A stretch of DNA of 46,691 nt from NORP181 sp047623555 (GTDB lineage: Bacteria; Pseudomonadota; Alphaproteobacteria; Rhodobacterales; Rhodobacteraceae): NCBI GenBank assembly GCA_047623555.1, contig JBLHMP010000025.1, positions 1 to 46,691 on the forward strand, read 5' to 3'. The position numbers and the translations under genes are program-made. This document shows positions 33,919-42,980 of the stretch, piece by piece. The notes beneath the pieces are model-generated. The model worked only from the letters and a program-made list of their open reading frames with translations. It did not search any database and was not told the DNA's origin. Every line of letters starts with the position of its first letter. Position 1 is the first letter of the stretch.

Positions 33919-34947
33919 TTAGTTACAAGGAGCCGGACCGCTGGTCACGCCCTGGCACAATGCTTCTTTTGTGATCCACTGTGCATCAACAACGTCGCTC
34001 AGGTTGTCCTGTGTTACCGGAACTGGCTTCAGGAAAATGGCGTTCATTTCTGTTCCAGCTGGGGATGTCCAGGAAACCGAGTCCATGACGCCCATCATCT
34101 GGGTGCCTTTGGCCAGCGAAACGGCGATTTTGGCCGCTTCTTTACCCAATGCGCGGGCGTCTTTCCAGACAGATACAGTCTGAGTGCCTTTGGCTACACG
34201 GTTCAGCGCAGCGTGATCGCCGTCCTGACCCGAAACCGGGATACCGTCCATACCTTGGGCGCTAAGAGCTGCAACAACACCGCCGGCGGTGCCATCATTC
34301 GAGGCGATAACCGCATCAACACCGTTGTCGGTTGATGTCAGGATCTGCTCCATGTTGCGCTGCGCGTTGGCAGGCAACCAGCCATCGGTATAGGCTTCGC
34401 CAACGATGGTGATGTCACCGGCGTTGATAGCGGCCTGAATGATTTCCTGCTGTCCACCGCGCAGAAAGTCTGCGTTTGGATCGGTTGGAGAGCCTTTGAT
34501 CATGACATAACGGCCCGATGGGGCTGCTGCCAGAACCGCACGCGCCTGCATGCGGCCAACTTCGACGTTGTCAAATGTCAGATAGAATGCGCGGCTGTCT
34601 TCGATCAGGCGGTCATAGCCAACAACCGGAACACCTTCGTCAGCGGCGGCCTGAATGGCGGGGCCAATAGCTTGGGCGTCTTGGGCCAGAATGATCAGTG
34701 CAGTTGCACCCTGAGCGATCAGGCTTTCAACGTCTGACAATTGCTTGGACGACGAGCTTTGCGCGTCAGCCGAGATGTATGTGGCGCCAAGGTTGGCCAA
34801 TTCGGCTTTAATGGCGGCTTCGTCTGTTTTCCAGCGTTCTTCCTGGAAATTCGACCAGCTCACGCCAACGACAATATCCGCAGCCATCGCGGTTGTGCCC
34901 ATGACAACCCCGGTGATGATCGCTGCTGCTGTTGTAAATAGTTTCAT
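33919..34947 (-). CDS. xylF: Xylose ABC transporter periplasmic binding protein
   Basis: 342 aa from the ATG at 34947 (GGGAG five bases upstream; the frame extends five codons further without support). The signal peptide is KLFTTAAAIITGVVMGTTAMAA. The mature protein is a periplasmic binding protein 1-like fold: IVVGVSWSNFQEERWKTDEAA, GATALIILAQDAQAIG, VVGYDRLIEDSRAFYLTFDN with sugar-contacting Asp/Arg residues, IKGSPTDPNADFLRGGQ, VIASNDGTAGG and VSGQDGD. These match the XylF branch closely. Two cysteines near the C-terminus (C339 region) could form a disulfide. First gene of the transport operon. Confidence 0.94.
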   Translation of the reverse strand: MKLFTTAAAIITGVVMGTTAMAADIVVGVSWSNFQEERWKTDEAAIKAELANLGATYISADAQSSSSKQLSDVESLIAQGATALIILAQDAQAIGPAIQAAADEGVPVVGYDRLIEDSRAFYLTFDNVEVGRMQARAVLAAAPSGRYVMIKGSPTDPNADFLRGGQQEIIQAAINAGDITIVGEAYTDGWLPANAQRNMEQILTSTDNGVDAVIASNDGTAGGVVAALSAQGMDGIPVSGQDGDHAALNRVAKGTQTVSVWKDARALGKEAAKIAVSLAKGTQMMGVMDSVSWTSPAGTEMNAIFLKPVPVTQDNLSDVVDAQWITKEALCQGVTSGPAPCN

Positions 34948-35023
34948 ATTCTCTCCCTTCAAATCTTATTGTGCCAAGCGGAATCACGAGCTCCTCCAAG
35001 CAGGTTCGGCGATGGTGGTCTAT

Positions 35024-35046
35024 TTTAATTTGAAAATCAAATTAAA
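35024..35046. promoter_or_regulatory. Predicted XylR operator at the xylF/xylR divergent promoter
   Basis: TTTAATTTGA (35024-35033), spacer AAA, TCAAATTAAA (35037-35046): a perfect 23-bp dyad in the 207-bp gap between xylF and the ROK-type regulator. The same pattern with identical arm and spacer lengths recurs in front of xylB at 42981-43003, which supports a shared regulator. Confidence 0.85.
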
Positions 35047-35154
35047 TCGGATAGGCTGGACAAAACTCTTCCCTGACCGCCATGTATATGGGTCTCGTTC
35101 CCTATGAATATGGCGTTGACAATCGGCCACATGGCCCAGAGAGAACAGGTGTAA

Positions 35155-36360
35155 ATGTCTGACACACAACGAGAAAATGGCCGTCGAAAGTTACTTGAAC
35201 AGATCCGCCGCACCGGCCCCATTCCGCGAATTGAGCTGTCGGATGCCACCGGAATCAGCCGTGCGACAGTGACAACGATCACCGCCGAGCTCTTGCAAAA
35301 CGGGTTGATCAGCGAAGTCCCAAGGGAATCGACCGAACCAGACGGGCGTCGCGGGCGGCCCCGCGTCGACCTTATCATTCGCGGTGCGTCGCATCTTGTG
35401 GTGGGGGCGAAAATCTCAAACCAGCGACTGTCGCTTGTTCTGTTGGACTTTGCCGGCACCCAAATCGACACTCTGGAAACCGAACTGGGCCGCGCCGTGT
35501 TTGACGCCCAGGACCTGGCGCATGCCCTTACCGATGCTGTCGATCAGCTGGCGCAATCGGCGGGCTTTTCCAAGTGTGATATCTCTGGTGTTGGCGTTGG
35601 CATCGCCGGGATTGTCGATGCCCCGCGCAGCTTTGTCTATTGGTCGCCCTCGCTGAATCAACGCAATGTTGAATTTGGCAAGATGTTGACCCAGACGCTG
35701 GGTCTGCCTGCCTTTATTGACAATGATGCCAATCTGGTTGCCGTCGCCGAACAGGCCTTTGGCCTCGGACAAGAGCATTCCGATTTCATCGTCGTCACCA
35801 TCGAAAGCGGCGTTGGCATGGGGCTGGTTATCGGCAACGAACTGTACCGGGGCACGCGCGGTTGCGGTGCTGAATTTGGCCATACCAAGGTGCATCTGGA
35901 CGGCGCATTATGTCGGTGTGGGCAGCGTGGCTGTCTTGAGGCCTATGTCGCCGATTACGCGCTGCTGCGCGAAGCCATGACCGTACCCGGAGCCGACCCC
36001 ACGGCGGACCCCGGCAAACGGATCGAGGCGTTGCTTAGCAGTGCCAAAGCCGGAGAAGCCACCGCCAAAAGCATTGTTAATCGCGCCGGTCGGATGTTTG
36101 CCTTGGGGCTGGCCAATCTGGTCAACATCTTTGATCCGCAGTTGATTATTCTGGCAGGCGAGCAGATGCAATTTGACCATTTATTCGCCGATGCGGTGAT
36201 TGCAGAAATGCGCAAATCTATCGTTCAGATCGACAAAGCCCCCCCCGAAGTCGTCATTCACAAATGGGGCAACCTGATGTGGGCGCGGGGGGCTGCGGCC
36301 TATGCTCTTGATAATGTATCAGAAATCGCTTTGTCCGGATTGAACGAACATGCGGCATAA
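35155..36360 (+). CDS. xylR: ROK-family xylose-responsive transcriptional regulator (XylR-like)
   Basis: 401 aa. The N-terminal winged helix-turn-helix (about residues 10-75) shows LLEQIRRTGPIPRIELSDATGISRATVTTITAELL, ending with DGRRGRPRVDL. The ROK sugar-kinase-like domain follows: FIDNDANLVAVAEQAFG, GCGAEFGHTKV and the zinc motif CRCGQRGCLEAYV (about residues 248-260). Family members are repressors released by xylose or other sugars. It diverges from xylF with a perfect dyad between, and the stop overlaps the start of the CRTAC1-type gene by 11 bases, so the two are co-transcribed. Confidence 0.92.
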   Translation: MSDTQRENGRRKLLEQIRRTGPIPRIELSDATGISRATVTTITAELLQNGLISEVPRESTEPDGRRGRPRVDLIIRGASHLVVGAKISNQRLSLVLLDFAGTQIDTLETELGRAVFDAQDLAHALTDAVDQLAQSAGFSKCDISGVGVGIAGIVDAPRSFVYWSPSLNQRNVEFGKMLTQTLGLPAFIDNDANLVAVAEQAFGLGQEHSDFIVVTIESGVGMGLVIGNELYRGTRGCGAEFGHTKVHLDGALCRCGQRGCLEAYVADYALLREAMTVPGADPTADPGKRIEALLSSAKAGEATAKSIVNRAGRMFALGLANLVNIFDPQLIILAGEQMQFDHLFADAVIAEMRKSIVQIDKAPPEVVIHKWGNLMWARGAAAYALDNVSEIALSGLNEHAA

Positions 36361-37864
36361 CCTTTTCCTGCCGCTTCTCCTGTCTCTTGCGCTGCCTGCA
36401 GCGGCTGACCCTCTGTTCCGCCCGGTTGACGCGCCTGCCCATACCTATTCCGGCGGCTGGGAGCATTTCGTCGGCGGTGGTCTGGCCGCCTTTGATTGTG
36501 ACGGCGACACCCTGCCCGAATTGTTCGCAGCCGGGGGCAGCACCGCATCCATATTACTGCGCAACCGCTCGACGCCGGACATGGTTCACTTTGTCGGGGA
36601 AACTCCGCCAGCCCTGAAACTGACCGCCGTCAACGGCGCCTACCCGCTGGACATCAACAGCGACGGACACCTTGATCTGGTGATCTTGCGCGCGGGGGAA
36701 AACCTGCTGCTGCGCGGCGGCCCCGATTGCGCCTTTGCCCCGTTTGAAACCTTGAATTTCGCCTCACCCAACCGCTGGACCACAGCGTTTTCAGCCACAT
36801 GGGAGACCGGTCAAACCCTTCCCACATTGGCCTTTGGCAACTATGTCGACCGCACCAACCCCAAAGGCCCGTTCCGCGCCTGCGACGTCAATGACCTCTA
36901 CCGTCCAGACGGCGATCACTACGCTGATCCGCAACAATTGACCCCAGGATATTGCCCGCTTTCCATGTTGTTCAGCGATTGGGGTCGCAAGGGCCGCGCC
37001 GATCTGCGCGTCAGCAATGACCGGCATTATTACGTAGACCAAGGACAGGAACAGCTCTGGGCGATGGAAGCCACGCCACGACTTTACGACACCAAAGACG
37101 GCTGGCAGGATCACCGGCTTTGGGGCATGGGCATCGCCAGCCGCGATCTGGATCACGATGGCCTGCCCGAGGTTTTCATGTCCTCAATGGGTGACCAGCG
37201 TCTGCAACGGCTGAGCAATGGCGCAGAAACCCCTCATTTCGAAGACGTTCCCTTTGCATTGGGCACCGCCGCACAGCGTCCCTATCTGGGTGGCGACGGG
37301 CGGCCCTCAACCGGTTGGCACATCGCGTTTGGCGATGTGCAGAACGACGGGCGCGACGATATTTTCATCACCAAAGGCAATGTAGAACAAATGCCAGAAA
37401 GCGCCATGGACGACCCCAACAACCTGCTGATGCAAAATCCTGACGGGTCGTTTGCCGAAGTAGGTGGCGACGCCGGATTGGCCAGCGTGCATCGGGGCCG
37501 GGGCGCCGTTCTGATGGATTTGAACAACGACGGGTTGCTGGACATCGCGGTGAACAACCGCCGCGCCCCACTGGAAATCTATCAAAACATAACGCCCGAC
37601 ACCGGCCATTGGCTGACCATCACCCTGTCCCAACCCCCGCCGAATATGAACGCCATCGGTGCCTGGATCGAGCTGGACGACGGCCGCCAAATCCACACTC
37701 GTGAAATCACCGTTGGCGGCGGCCATTCCGGCGACACCGCTGATCCGGAACATTTCGGATTAGGCACGACCACAGACATCAAAATTCGCGTGATCTGGCC
37801 AGACGGAACAACCGCAAATTGGACCAAAGCCACAGCCAATCAACACCTTACCCTAAACCGCTAG
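36350..37864 (+). CDS. Exported FG-GAP/VCBS and ASPIC/UnbV-domain protein (CRTAC1 type)
   Basis: 504 aa with a signal peptide (LFLPLLLSLALPAAA). Several calcium-binding FG-GAP/VCBS motifs are visible: DCDGDTLPE at residue 49, DINSDGHLD at 101, DLDHDGLPE at 266, DVQNDGRDD at 329 and DLNNDGLLD at 390, forming a probable beta-propeller. The last 90 residues (NHWLTITL-like GHWLTITLSQPPP, IHTREITVGGGHSGDTADPEHFGLG) are the ASPIC/UnbV domain. It overlaps xylR, so it belongs to the xylose regulon transcript. It is periplasmic or surface-exposed; the function is unknown. The facing gene is a dihaem peroxidase 51 bp away. Confidence 0.88.
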   Translation: MRHNLFLPLLLSLALPAAADPLFRPVDAPAHTYSGGWEHFVGGGLAAFDCDGDTLPELFAAGGSTASILLRNRSTPDMVHFVGETPPALKLTAVNGAYPLDINSDGHLDLVILRAGENLLLRGGPDCAFAPFETLNFASPNRWTTAFSATWETGQTLPTLAFGNYVDRTNPKGPFRACDVNDLYRPDGDHYADPQQLTPGYCPLSMLFSDWGRKGRADLRVSNDRHYYVDQGQEQLWAMEATPRLYDTKDGWQDHRLWGMGIASRDLDHDGLPEVFMSSMGDQRLQRLSNGAETPHFEDVPFALGTAAQRPYLGGDGRPSTGWHIAFGDVQNDGRDDIFITKGNVEQMPESAMDDPNNLLMQNPDGSFAEVGGDAGLASVHRGRGAVLMDLNNDGLLDIAVNNRRAPLEIYQNITPDTGHWLTITLSQPPPNMNAIGAWIELDDGRQIHTREITVGGGHSGDTADPEHFGLGTTTDIKIRVIWPDGTTANWTKATANQHLTLNR

Positions 37865-37881
37865 CCTTTTCTATTTTCCAA

Positions 37882-37900
37882 AAATATCCCCGCCGGAGGC
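37882..37900. repeat. 19-bp dispersed element, copy 2
   Basis: AAATATCCCCGCCGGAGGC, identical to 20140-20158. Here it lies in the 51-bp gap between the convergent CRTAC1-type and dihaem peroxidase genes, where it does not provide a ribosome-binding site. Confidence 0.7.
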
Positions 37901-37915
37901 AAAAACTTCCTAAAC

Positions 37916-39217
37916 CTAACGGTCCACAACCAATCCACTGGGAACACGATCCGGAATCCCCATCCGCCCCAACAGGCTCTGCTCGTCCGTCAACGCCTGC
38001 ATAAACGCCAGTAATTGGCCAACCTCAGCATCGGACAAAGACATCGACGCCAATTCATTGGCCGCCGCAATGGCCGCAACCTCATCCGCCTGCGCTAACA
38101 CTTTGAAATCATCCGCCCCCGGAAGGTCCGGCAACACCGCCTGCCCCGGATCATAGGCACGCAGACTCGCACCCGGATCAAGATGGTGGCGAATAACCCC
38201 CTCTAACGTGGTGTACGCCCCCGCATGCCCATAGGGCGCGGTGTGTACAATATTGCGCAGCGACGGCGTGCGGAACCGATAGGCATCCGCCATATCGCCA
38301 GTCACCCGCATGCGGCCCGTATCGCGGTTATGGCTCTCAAATCGGGCGGCTTTGCCGGGGCCGATTTGCGGCATGGCAATGGCGTGAAACCCATGATCTG
38401 TTTGGAAAACCCCGGAATGACAGCCGGAACATCCGGCCTTGCCATAAAACAGCGCCATGCCCTTCATCGCAGCTTCAGGCAGCGCAACACCATCGCGTAA
38501 ATAGGTATCAAACGCACTGTTATCCGCGCGCCACTCACTGGCAATAAAGGCCGCCATCATGTCGGAAATATCGGTAAACGCGATTTTCCGATCGCCGATC
38601 ACATCGTTAAATGCGGCGCGATAGGCCGGAGTTCCTTCAACCCGCGCCGTCAGGATCGACCAGACCCCGTCTGGTCCGGTCATAAATCCCTGCCGTACCG
38701 CCTGTGCCACGTCGCTTTCGGAATAATGCCCCGCCATCTCATCCCCCGACAGCACCGGAAACATCGCCTGTGCTGATAAAGCCGAGGCAAACCCCTGCGC
38801 CATATCCTGCCCCAAAGGCGTGCGTATCCCCGAAGGGCGGTTAACATCGCCCTGCAACCGGCCATCGTGGAAAAAGCTGATGAACTCGGTGGCGCCCAAA
38901 TTGAACAGCGCCGGAGAATTGCGCGGTATGCGTTGCTCTGGCAGGTTTTTATCCCCAACCACCCGGTCCGGACCAAGGCCCGATCCGCCATCGCCGATCC
39001 CCAATGACAAACCATCGCTGGTCGCAAATCGCGGATGGTGACAGGTGGCGCAGGACACTGTTTTACTGCCGCTCAGGATCGGGTCAAAGAACAACATTTG
39101 CCCAAGACGGGCCTCATCCGCGTTCACTGGCGGGAAAACCGCATTCGGAACAGGCAAATCACCAGCGACGCCGAATGACGGCAGGCATAGCGCCAATATC
39201 GCAAACAGGCGCTTCAC
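37916..39217 (-). CDS. Dihaem cytochrome c peroxidase (MauG-like)
   Basis: 433 aa starting at GTG, which overlaps the galM stop (GTGA). A signal peptide is present (LFAILALCLPSFGVAG). Two haem c sites are visible: C56-ATC-H60 in the first half and C263-SGC-H267 in the second, the arrangement of bacterial cytochrome c peroxidases and MauG. RTPSLRNIVHTAPYGHAGAYTTLEGVIRHH is the family's conserved C-terminal block. It reduces peroxide, or uses it to modify a protein, in the periplasm. It is the last gene of a xylose operon, an unexpected place, and is convergent with a CRTAC1-type gene that could be its protein partner or substrate. Confidence 0.9.
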   Translation of the reverse strand: MKRLFAILALCLPSFGVAGDLPVPNAVFPPVNADEARLGQMLFFDPILSGSKTVSCATCHHPRFATSDGLSLGIGDGGSGLGPDRVVGDKNLPEQRIPRNSPALFNLGATEFISFFHDGRLQGDVNRPSGIRTPLGQDMAQGFASALSAQAMFPVLSGDEMAGHYSESDVAQAVRQGFMTGPDGVWSILTARVEGTPAYRAAFNDVIGDRKIAFTDISDMMAAFIASEWRADNSAFDTYLRDGVALPEAAMKGMALFYGKAGCSGCHSGVFQTDHGFHAIAMPQIGPGKAARFESHNRDTGRMRVTGDMADAYRFRTPSLRNIVHTAPYGHAGAYTTLEGVIRHHLDPGASLRAYDPGQAVLPDLPGADDFKVLAQADEVAAIAAANELASMSLSDAEVGQLLAFMQALTDEQSLLGRMGIPDRVPSGLVVDR

Positions 39218-40200
39218 AACACGGCCTCTGGTGAAATACGCACCTGTGTTATTTGCCGGTAAGGACGGTCAGCTGAGATCAAAATCGACGGAAACGCATC
39301 CACGTTTACCGCATTGATGTAGTGTTGCGGCTCAAGACAGAGGCCGGAATATTGCACATGTTCCTGCCCCGCCAATGGGCGCGCGCCGCGGCTTTGATTG
39401 GCGCCGGTAAAAAACTGTAAACAGGGCTGATCGGTGGTCATTTCAAGCATCATTCCGTTTGGTGCTGTAACACGGGCCGCAACTTGGGCCGCAGCCCCTT
39501 TGGACAACACAAAATTCCTATCCAGATTCCGCCCGGCCTGTTCAACGGTTTTTACCGTCCTTAAATCGCAATCAAGCCCGGCCAACGCGGCAATTTCTCC
39601 GGTTGGAATTCCGCCCCTGTCAACCGGGGTATAATGTTCGGCGTTGATCTGCACAGAATGCTCCAAAATGGTCCCCTGCCCCGTCAGATTATAATACGAA
39701 TGCTGCGCCAGATTGATCGGCGTCACCCGATCACTGCGCGCCACCATATCATAGGTCAGCGTATAGCCAGACAACGATATCGTCACCTCAAACTCTACTC
39801 GCCCCGGATATCCCTGATCGCCTTCTGGCGACACCAGATGTAATCGCACGGCCCGCGCTCCGTCTGCCTGCAGTGCCCAATTGCGGGTACATAGCCCATG
39901 CGCGCCGCCATGCAGATGGTTGGGGGCTTCGTTCATTTGTAGCCTAAACTGCGCGTCCCCGATGGCAAAGGACGCGCCGGAAATCCGGTTCGCTACGCGC
40001 CCGACGATGCTACCCAGAAAGGTCGGGTTGTTCAGGTAATCCACAGGGGTTTCATACCCCAGAACCACGGGAATACGGGCACCATTCAAAGGCACGCGCC
40101 AGTCCTGAGTGATGCAGCCAAGGCTTAGGATGGCGACAGAGACATCGCCATCTGACAACACATGCCGTTTGATCTGCGTAGGCGAGATGTCGTCAGACAA
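39214..40200 (-). CDS. galM: Aldose 1-epimerase
   Basis: 328 aa. Mutarotase features are LGSIVGRVANRISGASF, NEAPNHLHGG with the first active-site His, LAQHSYYNLTG with the second (about residue 170), and SRGARPLAGQEHVQYSGLCLEPQHYINAVN with a catalytic Glu. The only start near the N-terminus is TTG at 40200, eight bases inside xylA, consistent with translational coupling. It interconverts the alpha and beta forms of the sugar, supplying the anomer used by xylose isomerase or glucokinase. No signal peptide, so it is cytosolic. Confidence 0.92.
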   Translation of the reverse strand: MSDDISPTQIKRHVLSDGDVSVAILSLGCITQDWRVPLNGARIPVVLGYETPVDYLNNPTFLGSIVGRVANRISGASFAIGDAQFRLQMNEAPNHLHGGAHGLCTRNWALQADGARAVRLHLVSPEGDQGYPGRVEFEVTISLSGYTLTYDMVARSDRVTPINLAQHSYYNLTGQGTILEHSVQINAEHYTPVDRGGIPTGEIAALAGLDCDLRTVKTVEQAGRNLDRNFVLSKGAAAQVAARVTAPNGMMLEMTTDQPCLQFFTGANQSRGARPLAGQEHVQYSGLCLEPQHYINAVNVDAFPSILISADRPYRQITQVRISPEAVL

Positions 40201-41497
40201 AACGGTTTACGTAGTTTTCCAGCCTTTCCTGGCGGCCCGACTGCGGTTGTGGCGCAACGTCGCCCGCAAGAACGCTGGCAAAGATTGTATCCAGATCACT
40301 GTCCAACATCTGCTGCGCGCCTTTGGTATCCCAGCCAGAATACCGTACGGTTAGCGCATCATCCAACCCGCCATCCTCAATCATCGCGGCGGCCGCCTTG
40401 AGGCCACGCGCACAAACATCCATGCCGCCCACATGCCCGGCAATCAGATCAATCGGGTCAAGCGATTGGCGGCGCAGTTTGGCATCAAAATTGGTGCCGC
40501 CTTTGCCAAGGCCACCAGCCTTGAGGATGTGGTAATAGGCCAGCGCAACTTCGGGAACATTATTAGGGAACTGGTCGGTGTCCCAGCCAGATTGGTAATC
40601 ATTGCGGTTCATGTCGATAGATCCCAGCACGCCCAGCGCAATGGCCGTTGCCAGTTCATGTTCAAAGCTGTGGCCGGCCAAAATAGCATGACCTTGTTCG
40701 AGGTTCAGTTTGATCTCATTCTCAAGCCCGTATTTCTGCAGAAAGCCAAAGCAGGTTGCTGCGTCATAATCATACTGATGCTTGGACGGTTCCTGTGGTT
40801 TCGGTTCAACCAAAATTTGGCCCTTAAACCCGATCTTATGTTTGTAATCGACAACCATGTTGAGGAACCGGCCCATATTGTCCAGCTCGCGGCCCATGTC
40901 GGTATTGAGCAGCGTTTCATAGCCTTCGCGGCCCCCCCAAAGCACATAGTTCTGCCCGTCGAGCTTCAATGTCGCGTCCATGCAGGTTTTCACCGTCGCG
41001 GCGGAATAGGCAAACACATCCGGGTCAGGGTTGGTCGACGCGCCCCCCATCCAGCGACGATGGCTAAACATATTGGCGGTGCCCCACAGCAGCTTAACTT
41101 TGCGGGTGGCCATTTTCTCGCCGAAATAATCGGTGATTTCCTCAAGGTTACGCAGGGATTCCGCAAAATTCGCGCCTTCGGGGCGGATGTCAGCGTCGTG
41201 CCAGCAATAATACGGCTGCCCCAGAATATCGAACATCTCAAACGCCGCGTCGGCCTTGATTTTGGCGCGCGCCATGTTGTCCTGCGGCAGCCAGGGGCGT
41301 TCAAACGTGCTCATTCCAAAGGGATCGCCACCTTCCCAGGCAAACGAATGCCAATAGGCGACGGCGAACCGCAAATGGTCCTCCATGCGTTTGCCCATGA
41401 CGATCTCGTCGGGGTTATAATGGTGATAGGCCAGCGGATTGGTGCTGTCGGGGCCTTCGTATTTGATCGGGTCAATGCCTTGGAAAAACGATGTCAT
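40193..41497 (-). CDS. xylA: Xylose isomerase
   Basis: 434 aa, class II length. Catalytic His100 and Asp103 lie in CWHDADIRPEG; metal ligands are in ILVEPKPQEPSKHQYDYD and GSIDMNRNDYQSGWDTDQFPN. WGGREGYE and FDAKLRRQSLD are further signatures. It converts D-xylose to D-xylulose for XylB. Its ATG overlaps the xylB stop (ATGA, 41494-41497), and its 3' end overlaps galM. Regulated from the operator upstream of xylB. Confidence 0.96.
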   Translation of the reverse strand: MTSFFQGIDPIKYEGPDSTNPLAYHHYNPDEIVMGKRMEDHLRFAVAYWHSFAWEGGDPFGMSTFERPWLPQDNMARAKIKADAAFEMFDILGQPYYCWHDADIRPEGANFAESLRNLEEITDYFGEKMATRKVKLLWGTANMFSHRRWMGGASTNPDPDVFAYSAATVKTCMDATLKLDGQNYVLWGGREGYETLLNTDMGRELDNMGRFLNMVVDYKHKIGFKGQILVEPKPQEPSKHQYDYDAATCFGFLQKYGLENEIKLNLEQGHAILAGHSFEHELATAIALGVLGSIDMNRNDYQSGWDTDQFPNNVPEVALAYYHILKAGGLGKGGTNFDAKLRRQSLDPIDLIAGHVGGMDVCARGLKAAAAMIEDGGLDDALTVRYSGWDTKGAQQMLDSDLDTIFASVLAGDVAPQPQSGRQERLENYVNRFV

Positions 41498-42945
41498 GTT
41501 GTGGCTTTCAATGCTGGATAAAGGGCCGCAAATTTGCGGTAAGATGTGTCATAGGCGTCGATCAGATCCGCGCGTGGGTGAATGGTTTGTGCGATGGCTG
41601 GTTTGGTCATGACATCCGCCGGGCTGGCCCCGGTAACGCCACAGATGGCAAGGCGGGCAGCCCCCAATGCGGCGCCAAATTCGCCCTGTTCAGGCAAATC
41701 TACCGGCAGCTTCAGCACCGTGGCGATCAGCTCAACCCAATAGCGCGACTGGGCGCCGCCGCCGATGGCCAAAACCCGGGTCAGGTTGGCGCCGGTGGAT
41801 TTCAGCGCCTCAAGATTATCGCGCAACGCGAAACTGACGCCTTCCAGAACCGCGCGGGTTATGTCGGCGCGGCCGGTGGCGATGTCCAAACCGGTGAAAG
41901 CACCGCGAATGGCGCTGTCGTTATGCGGGGTGCGTTCGCCCGACAGGTAGGGCAGAAAATGCAACGTTCCGGGGTCGCCAATGGTTTCGCCCAACTCGGA
42001 CGTCAGTTCCGCAGGGGTTTTGCCGACGATGCCGGACAGCCAGTTCAGACTATCAGTGGCGGCAAGGATAACGCCCATCTGATACCAGGCATCCGGGATT
42101 GCATGGCAAAACGTGTGCACGGCACTTTCCGGGCTGGCAGAGAAACCCGCGCGCGCCGCAAGCAGCACACCGGACGTGCCAAGCGACACAAAGCCATCGC
42201 CGTCGCGAAGCGCGCCAACACCACAGGCGGCCACGGCGTTGTCACCACCGCCGGCAATGATCGTCACGCCCGTCGGCAGGCCAAGCTCGGTGGCAAGATC
42301 CGCCCGCAAAGTGCCCGCAACGCTGGTGCCTTCGATCAGGTCTGGCATCTGGTCGCGGCGCATGCCCGATAGGTCTAGCAATGTGTCAGACCAGGCGCGC
42401 GCGCCAACATCCATCCATGCGGTTCCGGCGCTGTCGGACATGTCAGATACCGCGTTGCCGGTCAGCCAGAAGGACAGGTAATCCTTGGGCAGCAACACTT
42501 TGGCGATGCGGGCAAAGATGTCGGGTTCGTTTTCGGCGACCCACAGGACTTTGGGCGCGGTAAAGCCCGGAAACACGATGTTGCCGGAAATTTCACGAAA
42601 CGCCGGGATCGCATCCAGGCGGGCGGCCTGTTCAAAACTGCGGGTGTCATTCCACAACATACAAGGGCGCAGCACATCTCCGTTTTTTTCGATCAACGTG
42701 GCGCCGTGCATCTGCCCCGACAGGCTGATACCGCGCAATTTGGCGATGTCGTCGGGGTAACTCTGGCGCAGCTCTGCAAGTGCTGCGCGGCAGGCGCTGA
42801 TCCAGTCGGCGGGGTTTTGTTCGCTCCACCCCGGATGCGGATGCGACACTGGCGTGGCAGATTCGGCACTGGCCACAACCTCGCCGTTTTCAGCCAGCAA
42901 AAGCGCGCGCACCCCAGATGTGCCTAGGTCAAATCCGATAAACAT
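41494..42945 (-). CDS. xylB: Xylulokinase
   Basis: 483 aa from the ATG at 42945; GGGAG lies six bases before it, which makes the in-frame TTG at 42957 unlikely. FGGY kinase signatures: FIGFDLGTSGVRALLL at the N-terminus, SLSGQMHGATLI (conserved xylulose-binding motif), the catalytic Asp in GGGDNAVAACGVGAL and the ATP-site IGGGAQSRYWVELIATVLKLPV. It phosphorylates D-xylulose to xylulose 5-phosphate, which enters the pentose phosphate pathway. First gene of the xylB-xylA-galM-peroxidase operon and next to the second XylR operator. Confidence 0.95.
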   Translation of the reverse strand: MFIGFDLGTSGVRALLLAENGEVVASAESATPVSHPHPGWSEQNPADWISACRAALAELRQSYPDDIAKLRGISLSGQMHGATLIEKNGDVLRPCMLWNDTRSFEQAARLDAIPAFREISGNIVFPGFTAPKVLWVAENEPDIFARIAKVLLPKDYLSFWLTGNAVSDMSDSAGTAWMDVGARAWSDTLLDLSGMRRDQMPDLIEGTSVAGTLRADLATELGLPTGVTIIAGGGDNAVAACGVGALRDGDGFVSLGTSGVLLAARAGFSASPESAVHTFCHAIPDAWYQMGVILAATDSLNWLSGIVGKTPAELTSELGETIGDPGTLHFLPYLSGERTPHNDSAIRGAFTGLDIATGRADITRAVLEGVSFALRDNLEALKSTGANLTRVLAIGGGAQSRYWVELIATVLKLPVDLPEQGEFGAALGAARLAICGVTGASPADVMTKPAIAQTIHPRADLIDAYDTSYRKFAALYPALKATT

Positions 42946-42980
42946 GTTGTCTCCCAAGTGTTGGCCAAAGTCTTTACTTA

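Noticed and set aside
40433..41521. 362-codon plus-strand frame opposite xylA
   Set aside because: It lies wholly antisense to a clear xylose isomerase with all catalytic motifs; no recognisable domain, and long antisense frames are common in G+C-rich genes.
41491..42372. 293-codon plus-strand frame opposite xylB
   Set aside because: Antisense to xylulokinase; low-complexity composition and no domain.
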